Below are positions 1-5,556 of a stretch of DNA of 14,122 bases, piece by piece; within the stretch, counting starts at the first letter, position 1, and each line of letters starts with the position of its first letter. Origin of the DNA: an uncultured Bacilli bacterium (GTDB taxonomy: Bacteria > Bacillota_I > Bacilli_A > RF39 > UBA660). The notes under the pieces are model-generated. The model had not been told where the DNA came from. It ran no database searches and saw only the letters and a program-made list of their open reading frames with translations. Both the position numbers and the translations under genes were made by a program. The stretch covers positions 1-14,122 of the forward strand of contig CAKPHY010000029.1 in assembly GCA_934162285.1 (NCBI GenBank), written 5' to 3'.

Positions 1-2
1 AA

Positions 3-68
3 TTTAAAAATAGAAATATGAAAGATACAATAAAGGATACAGTTGAGTGGATGAATAAAAATAAATAA
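3..68 (+). CDS. C-terminal end of a truncated-by-window protein, possibly an NAD-dependent epimerase
   Basis: The frame is open from the window edge to TAA at 66-68 and gives 21 residues, ending in DTIKDTVEWMNKNK. This resembles the last helix of extended short-chain dehydrogenase/epimerase proteins, where a phrase like 'l.dTlkdTveW' is common. The match is short and made from memory, so the family is a guess. The gene continues to the left of the window. Everything that follows on this strand up to 740 is decayed. Confidence 0.35.
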   Translation, partial: FKNRNMKDTIKDTVEWMNKNK

Positions 69-104
69 GAATACAAATTGCAATTTGGAAGTGATGTGTA
101 AAGA

Positions 105-245
105 GTGAAGAAGAAAGTAATCATAATTTTAGTAGCCATAATTTTATTAGTCTTATTGTTCCCAATTAGAAATTAGTTAAAAGATGGTGCCAAAGTAGAA
201 TATAAGGCATTTAAGAACTACTATGTTTATGAAATAATCCTTATA
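105..245 (+). pseudogene. Remnant of a small membrane-anchored/secreted protein with an LKDGxxVEYKA motif, broken by an amber codon
   Basis: From GTG at 105 the frame gives a Lys-rich start (VKKK) and a hydrophobic helix of about 16 residues ending LLFPIRN. TAG follows at 174-176, and the same frame then resumes with LKDGAKVEYKAF. I recall a common small Bacillota protein family with an N-terminal anchor followed by 'P.R.qLKDGGTVEYKA', in which Gln stands where TAG is here. A CAG to TAG change is therefore the likely lesion. After KAF (to 212) the resemblance stops and the frame runs into unrelated hydrophobic sequence, suggesting a deletion or fusion as well. No strong ribosome binding site precedes 105. 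Confidence 0.5.
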
Positions 246-711
246 TTGTTATTAGCAATTATAGTTATACCGAATATTATACTGACAATAAATAATATGA
301 TTCCATTTAATATAACAATCATTAGTACACTTTTAATTATTAATGTAGCACTTCCTATTATAGAGCTTGATATAAAGAATGATTTAGATATTAAAAATAT
401 ACATCAATATTATTTAAGGAAGAGAAAATACCAGAATACAAATACAATACAAAATTTTAAATGTATGCTTTATAATTAGCATAGTAGTTTTAATTATTTA
501 GACAATTATAACAATACCAAATATTACAAAAACGTAAAATTTAAGTGAAATTGAAAAAACATTAGTCATTACTACTAATAAGGGTAATAACATTGAAACG
601 CAATATGAAATGTTTGATGGATTTAAAATAAAGATTCCAAGTGAATTTAAAATAATGAGTGATGAAATTGCTAATGTTAAATATTCAAATAGAAATGCAC
701 CATCACTTATT
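213..711 (+). pseudogene. Decayed membrane protein with at least three lesions
   Basis: The frame of the preceding remnant continues as two hydrophobic segments (about 231-350) and a charged linker, and ends at TAG 477-479. The +1 frame then carries on plausibly, with a hydrophobic helix interrupted by TAG at 499-501 and TAA at 535-537. It continues with 541-711, a soluble stretch containing DGFKIKIPSEFKIMSDE and ending NAPSLIF. The coherent amino acid composition across these breaks suggests one gene, or two fused gene remnants, broken by nonsense and frame lesions. None of the stops is TGA, so a TGA=Trp code would not rescue it. The frame reaches TAA at 736-738, but the residues after about 711 look like unrelated sequence. 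The original function is unknown. Confidence 0.5.
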
Positions 712-741
712 TTTAATTTTTTTTGTTTCTATATTTAACAT
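703..741 (-). pseudogene. Start of a lost minus-strand gene (12 codons and a stop)
   Basis: A clear ribosome binding site (AAAGGAG on the minus strand, 750-756) lies 8 bases before ATG at 739-741, but the frame encodes only MLNIETKKIKNK before TGA at 703-705. With the promoter, leader and terminator upstream, this looks like the 5' end of a gene cut at a recombination junction near 703-740. It meets the decayed + strand gene in a tail-to-tail arrangement. A genuine 12-residue peptide gene cannot be excluded. Confidence 0.4.
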
Positions 742-896
742 ATAATCAACTCCTTTACATAACAAAAAAACTAACCATTTCTAGTTAGCATTTATTACTC
801 TCAGAAATCAATTTCCGAGTTTCCTATCAATTTGGAGCGATAACTTTACTTATATTCGAAAAATTATACTCCCAAAGTTGTTTGATTAAATCAACT
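742..896 (-). ncRNA. Structured 5' leader with attenuator-like terminator, copy 1
   Basis: This is the untranslated leader between the promoter at 903-930 and the ribosome binding site at 750-756. In transcript order it contains TTCGAATA, the block TCGCTCCA (minus strand of 833-840), a 7-bp hairpin (800-806 with 813-819), and the terminator hairpin at 771-788. Both hairpins have a pair that is G-U only in minus-strand RNA and would be A-C on the other strand, which supports minus-strand transcription. The same order of elements recurs at 5379-5519. It is not a T-box, because the conserved T-box bulge sequence is absent. The ligand or trigger is unknown. Confidence 0.5.
764..788 (-). terminator. 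GAAA-loop intrinsic terminator/attenuator, copy 1
   Basis: On the minus strand, CTAACTA-GAAA-TGGTTAG forms a 7-bp stem with one U-G pair and a GAAA tetraloop, followed by seven T. It sits 8 bases upstream of the AAAGGAG ribosome binding site, so it would stop transcription before the gene unless another fold prevents it. Confidence 0.65.
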
Positions 897-902
897 AAAT
901 AA

Positions 903-930
903 ATTATAGCAGATATAAAATTTATTACAA
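903..930 (-). promoter_or_regulatory. Sigma-70-type promoter for leader copy 1
   Basis: The minus strand has TTGTAA, 16 bases, then TATAAT preceded by TGC (extended -10). The predicted start is near 896. It lies back to back with the + strand lemA promoter candidate at 936-963. Confidence 0.6.
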
Positions 931-935
931 TAGTT

Positions 936-963
936 TTGAAAGAATATTTCCTAATAATATATT
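936..963 (+). promoter_or_regulatory. Candidate promoter of the lemA operon
   Basis: TTGAAA at 936-941, a 16-base spacer, and TATATT at 958-963 fit a sigma-70-type promoter and place the start about 45 bases before lemA. An alternative -10 element is TATGAT at 978-983, but it lacks a good -35. The lemA ribosome binding site is AGGAGGTG at 1000-1007. Confidence 0.4.
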
Positions 964-1012
964 AAAAAAATTAAAAATATGATAAAATTAAATTACAAGA
1001 GGAGGTGAAATT

Positions 1013-1561
1013 ATGTGGATTTACATTATCATTGCAATTATCGTTTTAATTATTATTTATGCTTTTGCTTTATATAATAGTTTTGTAAAACTAAATAATA
1101 AGGTAAAAGAAGCATTCTCTACTATGGATGTTTATCTTAAGAAAAGATGGGATTTAATTCCTAATATTGTAGAAACTGTAAAAGGATATGCTAAACATGA
1201 AAAAGATACTTTAAAAGAAGTTGTAGAACTAAGAAATAGTGCTTATGACAAAATGTCTGATGATGAAAAGATTAAGACAAATGAGCAACTATCTAGTGGT
1301 ATTAGTAAAATTATGGCTTTAGCAGAAGCATATCCTGATTTGAAAGCTAATGAAAACTTCAAAGATTTAAGTAAAGAGTTATCAAAAATTGAAGATGATA
1401 TTGCTAATTCAAGAAAATATTACAATGGTGTTGTTAGAATTTATAATAACAAAGTTGAAATGTTCCCAAGTAATATTTTTGCTGGATTGTTCGGTTACAA
1501 ATCAAAAGCAATGTTTGAGGCAAGTGCAAACGAAAGAGAAAATGTAAAAGTTGAATTATAA
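1013..1561 (+). CDS. lemA: LemA family membrane-anchored protein
   Basis: This 182-residue protein has one N-terminal membrane helix (about residues 3-20) and then a soluble coiled helical domain. LemA signatures are clear: RWDLIPNIVETVKGYA at 45-60, AYPDLKANENF near 106-116, YYNGVVRIYNN at 136-146, and FPSNIFAGLFGY at 151-162. The length is typical of the family. The start is supported by AGGAGGTG 5 bases upstream. LemA proteins face the outside of the membrane and form a long helical bundle. Their biochemical role is not settled, and they often sit beside DUF2207 or TPM-domain proteins, as here, where the next gene begins 15 bases after the stop. The two products probably act together at the membrane. 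Confidence 0.95.
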   Translation: MWIYIIIAIIVLIIIYAFALYNSFVKLNNKVKEAFSTMDVYLKKRWDLIPNIVETVKGYAKHEKDTLKEVVELRNSAYDKMSDDEKIKTNEQLSSGISKIMALAEAYPDLKANENFKDLSKELSKIEDDIANSRKYYNGVVRIYNNKVEMFPSNIFAGLFGYKSKAMFEASANERENVKVEL

Positions 1562-1576
1562 TTATGGAGGGGTACA

Positions 1577-3937
1577 ATGAAAAAAATTATTAAGGGTATT
1601 TCCTTATTTGCTGTAATTGTACTATCTCTAGTATTTGCTTATCCATCAAATACTTATGCTTTAACAGAACAAACTTCTTTTGTAAATATTAACAATACTC
1701 AAAGTTTAGAAGTCGGAAGTTTATCTTTTACTAATATTTCATTTAAAGATTTTTCTTCCATTTCTACCCAAGCATTCGGCTTAGCAGGTATAGTAAGAAA
1801 TAGCTCAAATAATGAAATTAACTATACTTATACTGTTTATTGTTATGATTCTAATTATAATTTGATTGCTCAAGGATATAATTCGGCAACAGCAATATCA
1901 GGATCTAATAGTTTTAGCCAAATGTCTAATTTAAGTATTTTGAATGGACATAGTGTTAATGAGATATATTATTATCGTTTATCAATTGAAACTAATGATA
2001 ATACAAATTCGTCACTAAATAATACGACAAGTCTAACACCTAGTAATAACTATCAATATAGTTATTATGATTATGTTATTGATAAATATGATATTAATAT
2101 AATTGTTAATGAAAACAATACTTTTGATATAACTGAGACAATTACTGCATATTTTAATGTTTCGAAACATGGAATATTTAGAACTATTCCATTAAAGAAT
2201 ACAATCACTAGATTAGATGGTACAACATCAACTAATCGTACTCAAGTAACAAATGTTAGTGTTGATAATGAATATACAACATCAAGAGAAAATGGAAATT
2301 ATAAATTGAAGATTGGATCAGCTAGTAGAACTTTAACAGGAGAGCAAAAGTATGTAATTAAATATACATACAATTTAGGAAAAGATCCTGGTAAAGATTA
2401 CGATGAATTATATTACAATATAATTGGAAATGAATGGGATACGGTAATAGGAAATGTAACTTTTTCAATTACTATGCCTAAAGAATTTGATTCAAGTAAA
2501 TTGGGGTTTTCATCAGGAACAACAGGATCCACTGATAATAGTAAAGTAAAATATAATGTTAGTGGAAACAAAATTACAGGTAGTTATAATGGTATTTTAG
2601 GTGCTGGTGAAGCTCTAACTGTAAGATGTGACCTGCCAGAAGGATATTTTGTTGGAACTGGACTTGATATAAACATAATGAACTATATTTTATTCTTAAT
2701 TCCACTTATATTTTTAGCAATAGCAATAATATTATGGTATAAATTTGGTCGTGATGATCAAGTTGTAGAAACTGTAGAATTCTATCCGCCACAAGGATTT
2801 AACAGTCTTGAAGTAGGATTTTTATATAAAGGACAAGCAGATAATCAAGATGTAACATCTTTATTAATATACCTAGCAAACCAAGGGTATATAAAAATTG
2901 CTGAAACCAAAGAAAAGTCTTTATTCTCAAAATCTAAAGGTTTTAAAATAACAAAATTAAAAGAATATGATGGAAATAATATTAATGAACAAATATTCCT
3001 AAATGGATTATTTAAAAAAAGATCATCATTTACATCTTTATTTAGTAAAACTCCTGAAGCACCTACTGATAATATTAATGAAGTAACTTCAATGGATTTA
3101 TATGATAATTTCTATATCACTATGGGAAGAATATTATCTAATATAAATAATGAAGAAAACAAACATAAATTGTTTGAAAAATCTGCATCTAGCAAAACAG
3201 TCTTTATAATATTAATGATAATAGCTACTTTCTGTATGATAACAATACCCCCTGTTTTTACATATGGTGAGGCAGGAACGTTAATAGTCGCTCTTTTATT
3301 CCCAGGCATCGGATTTACTGAGATGTTTAGTATGTTATTCGGTGGAACAAAAACAATTTATGTTAATGGAAAAGCTACTCATTCATCAATTGTTACAAAA
3401 TTATCTGGACTTATGTGGGGAGGAATGTTTGGAGGTATACCTTGGGCATTTACCGTACTACCAGCATTATTACAAGATCCAACATATTTAATAGGATATA
3501 TAATTGGTGTAATTTGTGTTCTAGGAATGGTTATTTGTTTGAAATACTTACCAAAAAGAACACCTTATGGAAATGAAATGCTTGGCAAATTAAAAGGATT
3601 TAGAAACTTCCTTGAAACTGCCGAAAAAGATAAATTAGAAACTATGGTTATGCAAGATCCAACATACTTTTATAATATTTTACCATACACTTATGTATTA
3701 GGGGTTTCTGATAAATGGATTAAAAAATTTGAGTCAATATCATTACAAGCACCATCTTGGTATGATAGTCCTAATGCCTTTGATATGGTAGCATTTGGAT
3801 CATTTATGAATAATACAATGACATCTGCACAAAGCGTTATGTCATCAAGTCCATCAAGTGATTCAGGTGGAGGAGGATCTTCAGGAGGAGGATCTTCTGG
3901 TGGTGGATCAGGTGGAGGTGGAGGTGGCTCTTGGTAG
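1577..3937 (+). CDS. DUF2207 family membrane protein with Gly/Ser-rich C-terminal tail
   Basis: The 786-residue product starts with a signal peptide (residues 1-28, cleavage probably after NTYA). An Asn/Ser-rich domain of about 30-155 follows, which I do not recognise. The DUF2207 ectodomain (about 163-355) contains the typical HGIFRTIPL near 198-206. A membrane helix lies at about 369-388. The cytoplasmic-side part begins with the DUF2207 hallmark FYPPQGFNSLEVGFLYKG (about 402-419). Four hydrophobic segments follow at about 541-560, 566-587, 610-632 and 636-656, then the conserved RTPYGNEMLGKLKGFRNFL (661-679). The tail from about 763 is almost all Gly and Ser, ending in Trp. Such a tail is usual in this family. 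The ribosome binding site is GGAGGGG at 1565-1571. The protein is co-transcribed with lemA. Its biochemical role is unknown; envelope maintenance is the usual suggestion. Confidence 0.92.
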   Translation: MKKIIKGISLFAVIVLSLVFAYPSNTYALTEQTSFVNINNTQSLEVGSLSFTNISFKDFSSISTQAFGLAGIVRNSSNNEINYTYTVYCYDSNYNLIAQGYNSATAISGSNSFSQMSNLSILNGHSVNEIYYYRLSIETNDNTNSSLNNTTSLTPSNNYQYSYYDYVIDKYDINIIVNENNTFDITETITAYFNVSKHGIFRTIPLKNTITRLDGTTSTNRTQVTNVSVDNEYTTSRENGNYKLKIGSASRTLTGEQKYVIKYTYNLGKDPGKDYDELYYNIIGNEWDTVIGNVTFSITMPKEFDSSKLGFSSGTTGSTDNSKVKYNVSGNKITGSYNGILGAGEALTVRCDLPEGYFVGTGLDINIMNYILFLIPLIFLAIAIILWYKFGRDDQVVETVEFYPPQGFNSLEVGFLYKGQADNQDVTSLLIYLANQGYIKIAETKEKSLFSKSKGFKITKLKEYDGNNINEQIFLNGLFKKRSSFTSLFSKTPEAPTDNINEVTSMDLYDNFYITMGRILSNINNEENKHKLFEKSASSKTVFIILMIIATFCMITIPPVFTYGEAGTLIVALLFPGIGFTEMFSMLFGGTKTIYVNGKATHSSIVTKLSGLMWGGMFGGIPWAFTVLPALLQDPTYLIGYIIGVICVLGMVICLKYLPKRTPYGNEMLGKLKGFRNFLETAEKDKLETMVMQDPTYFYNILPYTYVLGVSDKWIKKFESISLQAPSWYDSPNAFDMVAFGSFMNNTMTSAQSVMSSSPSSDSGGGGSSGGGSSGGGSGGGGGGSW

Positions 3938-3974
3938 CCATTTTTCCTCAATAAAGTAATGAGAGGTGTTAAGT

Positions 3975-4578
3975 TTGAATACTGTTAAGTGTCCTAATTG
4001 TGGCAATGAGAATTTAAGTACAAATATTAGATGTGAAAAGTGTGGCAAATAATTAATAACTGAAGATCAAATGCAAACTATGGATTTAAAACCATCACTT
4101 AATATTCAACAAGATTCCGTTCAGGATGCCAAAATTGAATCATTTGCAGAAGTGTTTAGTGGTATTGGGACCACTATTGGAGGAGCAATATTCAGTGTTG
4201 TTTCATCAATGATAGTATTTAAAGGTGCAGATAACATTACAAAAATTGTTGGTATTCCATTTCTTATTTGTGGTATTGCAGTATTAATTTATAGTATTTC
4301 AATGATAATTAAAGGTATAAATACAAAGAAAAATACTAATGATTATGTTAATGGAAAGCTGAATATGGACAAAGTGAAAAAAACTTTGAAAAAGTTGTAT
4401 TGTTAATTACATATATATTTTTGGTTTCCTATTATTTTGGTTTGGTTTTTTAATTGTATTTGATACAGTAGCTATTAAATCATGGTCTGACGGTGGGAAT
4501 TCAATGTTCTTCTTTTCTCTAATTTTTTGGGCTGTAGGTATCTATATATTAATAAACAATATTAAAAAAAGCAAATAA
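3975..4578 (+). pseudogene. Zinc-ribbon membrane protein, broken by an ochre codon and a frame change
   Basis: The start is TTG at 3975, with AGAGGTG at 3962-3968 just upstream. The first 25 codons form a zinc ribbon, CPNCG...CEKCGK. TAA follows at 4050-4052, and the same frame resumes with LITEDQ and runs to TAA 4404-4406. That part has two hydrophobic segments, FSGIGTTIGGAIFSVVSSMI and IVGIPFLICGIAVLIYSISM. In the next frame, 4390-4578 is open and carries two more membrane segments (YIFGFLLFWFGFLIVF and MFFFSLIFWAVGIYILI), ending NNIKKSK, but it lacks a start. The simplest reading is one tetra-helical zinc-ribbon protein of about 200 residues with a Gln codon turned into a stop and a frame shift near 4390-4404. 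Alternatively, ATG at 4071 starts a separate 111-residue protein, but no ribosome binding site precedes it. The position is the third gene of the lemA operon. Confidence 0.6.
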
Positions 4579-4591
4579 GGTAAAATATATT

Positions 4592-4632
4592 AAAAGACAA
4601 TACTAGGTCATATTTCTCTAGAATTGTCTTTT
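4592..4632. terminator. Bidirectional terminator between converging genes
   Basis: AAAAGACAAT at 4592-4601 pairs with ATTGTCTTTT at 4623-4632, and a CTAG pair lies inside. T-rich sequence follows on the + strand (TTTTTCTTTTT) and A-rich sequence precedes it, so it can serve both directions. It closes the lemA operon. It also overlaps the last codons of the minus-strand gene ending at 4608. Confidence 0.7.
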
Positions 4633-4964
4633 TCTTTTTGTATGTCTTTATCAAAATTATTAATATTATTTTGCATAGATTTTGCTCTTTCTTTTATATC
4701 TTTACAATATTTGTCATACTTACGAAATTCTTTAATTTTAGGTTGAAGATTATTTATTTCAGCAAGTATTTTAGATTTATCTTCTTCATTTTTAACTTTA
4801 TGATATTGTTTCCAAAGATTTTCTCTTTTATCCATAAGATTTTTATATTCATCATAATTGATTTTAGCAAAATTATTTAAGTCTTCTTCTGTTTCAATAT
4901 TATTCTTTTTCATAAATACTATTTGACTTGAATATTCGTCTAATTTTGTCCTTTCATTATCCAT
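4608..4964 (-). CDS. Small coiled-coil protein resembling the C-terminal region of a relaxase (MobA/MobL-like)
   Basis: The product is about 118 residues and almost entirely charged helix. The order of phrases KLDEYSSQIVFMKKNNIETEE, KRENLWKQYHKVKNEEDKS, EINNLQPKIKEFRKYDKYC and KDIKERAKSM resembles the C-terminal tail of Bacillota relaxases on conjugative or mobilizable elements, as I recall them. There is no nuclease domain (no HUH motif or catalytic Tyr), so it cannot nick DNA by itself. I chose the ATG at 4962-4964: GGAG lies 10 bases upstream of it, while the earlier ATG at 4971-4973 is only 1 base from GGAG. It is either a remnant that kept or gained its own ribosome binding site, or an accessory protein derived from a relaxase tail. 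It is separated from the next gene upstream by a terminator. Confidence 0.55.
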   Translation of the reverse strand: MDNERTKLDEYSSQIVFMKKNNIETEEDLNNFAKINYDEYKNLMDKRENLWKQYHKVKNEEDKSKILAEINNLQPKIKEFRKYDKYCKDIKERAKSMQNNINNFDKDIQKEKDNSREI

Positions 4965-5005
4965 AATTATCATTCTCCTTTCTTTTTTAGGGTAGTGAAT
5001 ACACC

Positions 5006-5034
5006 AAAAAAGGTGTCACATAACAAGGACACCT
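5006..5034 (-). terminator. Intrinsic terminator after the 90-residue gene
   Basis: On the minus strand AGGTGTC, a 10-base loop and GACACCT form a 7-bp stem followed by TTTTTT. It lies about 70 bases past the stop of the gene at 5106-5378 and about 40 bases before the start of the gene at 4608-4964. It therefore ends the first transcript or attenuates read-through into the second. Confidence 0.75.
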
Positions 5035-5105
5035 CTAGATTTTATTGATTATTTGTACGACAAAAACAACCAATATTATGGGAGTATCTAAACTCTCAAA
5101 TCAAT

Positions 5106-5378
5106 TTAATGTCTTGCTATGTATTCTGACAATTCAGATAATGGAAATTTATTTTGTAAGTTTCCTAAATAAAAATATTTTTGTTCATTAAAGAACAAGT
5201 ATAACTGGTTATTTATTATAACCTTATGAGGTTCAACATACGCTAGATTAGTATGTTCAACAACTCGTAAGCAACCTTCGTAGATTTTATATTTCTGCTT
5301 ACTAAATTCGCAAGACCAATCGATTTTGGTTTTGAGTTCATCACTCATATTGATTTTCTTCTTAATTAGTTTAATCAT
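5106..5378 (-). CDS. Unknown 90-residue protein under leader-terminator control
   Basis: The start ATG at 5376-5378 follows AAAGGTG at about 9 bases. A second possible start is Met11 (MSDELKTKIDW). The N-terminus is basic (MIKLIKKKIN), then comes a mixed region with aromatic-rich phrases (KIYEGCLRVVEHTNLAYVEP, NNQLYLFFNEQKYFYLGNL) that look like a small beta-rich fold. The protein ends with a helix (PLSELSEYIARH). No signal peptide, membrane segment or known motif is visible, and I do not recognise the family. Its own promoter (5526-5554) and a 140-base leader with a terminator precede it, so expression is probably conditional. It lies between the restriction/STAND operon and a relaxase-like remnant, which suggests an accessory or mobile-element role. 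Confidence 0.65.
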   Translation of the reverse strand: MIKLIKKKINMSDELKTKIDWSCEFSKQKYKIYEGCLRVVEHTNLAYVEPHKVIINNQLYLFFNEQKYFYLGNLQNKFPLSELSEYIARH

Positions 5379-5519
5379 ATCACATCACACCTTTCTTTGC
5401 AATAACGCACAAAAAAATCAACTATTTCTAGTTGATTTAATCATTAACGTCACATTGGTGCGACGATTTTATCTTATGGAGCGAATCACATACAAGTTAC
5501 GAACGTTGTTCTCTTTCTA
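5379..5519 (-). ncRNA. Structured 5' leader with attenuator-like terminator, copy 2
   Basis: This leader runs from the predicted start near 5519 to the ribosome binding site of the 90-residue gene. In transcript order it contains TTCGTAAC, the block TTCGCTCCATAAGATA (its CGCTCCA is the minus strand of 5477-5484), a hairpin with a CAAT loop (5448-5465), and the terminator at 5411-5438. These elements match copy 1 (742-896) in order and spacing: the CTCCA block lies 39 bases from the terminator hairpin here and 45 bases in copy 1. No convincing leader peptide is seen. It is probably a cis-acting attenuator. I do not recognise the class. Confidence 0.55.
5411..5438 (-). terminator. GAAA-loop intrinsic terminator/attenuator, copy 2
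   Basis: The minus strand carries AAATCAACTA-GAAA-TAGTTGATTT, a perfect 10-bp stem with a GAAA tetraloop that runs into TTTTTTT. It stands about 35 bases upstream of the start codon of the 90-residue gene, inside the leader, so it must be bypassed for expression. Confidence 0.8.
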
Positions 5520-5525
5520 AACATA

Positions 5526-5554
5526 ATTATAAATCTGATAAATTATTTTATCAA
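5526..5554 (-). promoter_or_regulatory. Strong sigma-70-type promoter for leader copy 2, with an overlapping stem-loop
   Basis: The minus strand has TTGATA, a 17-base spacer and TATAAT, close to consensus, with the start expected near 5519. The -35 begins only 3 bases after the stop codon at 5557. A perfect 7-bp stem-loop (TGATAAA-TTAT-TTTATCA, 5536-5553) spans the -35 and spacer. It could be a weak end signal for the upstream operon or an operator. Confidence 0.65.
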
Positions 5555-5556
5555 TA

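Noticed and set aside
833..860. Possible degenerate tRNA 3' end (TTCGAAT...CGCTCCA on the minus strand)
   Set aside because: The words resemble a T-arm and acceptor end, but no anticodon arm, D-arm or matching 5' acceptor strand is present, and copy 2 does not keep the T-arm pattern. It is better explained as part of the leader.
742..896. T-box riboswitch
   Set aside because: The conserved T-box bulge and Stem I motifs are absent, and the downstream gene is not an amino acid or tRNA synthetase gene.
3691..3951. Minus-strand proline-rich ORF of 86 codons
   Set aside because: It is the complement of the Gly/Ser tail of the DUF2207 gene; the PPPPDPPP pattern comes from GGA/GGT repeats, and it has no ribosome binding site.
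105..4578. Alternative genetic code (TGA=Trp), considered because of the low GC and broken frames
   Set aside because: Intact genes use TGG for Trp, TGA ends the relaxase-like gene, and the breaking stops are TAG and TAA.
4638..4880. Hydrophobic plus-strand ORF of 80 codons
   Set aside because: It is the complement of the Lys-rich coiled-coil gene, which has a good ribosome binding site; Phe/Ile-rich shadows of Lys/Asn-rich genes are expected at this base composition.
5326..5520. Plus-strand ORF of 64 codons over leader copy 2
   Set aside because: No ribosome binding site; it lies antisense to the leader and the 5' end of the 90-residue gene, whose promoter and ribosome binding site are much stronger.
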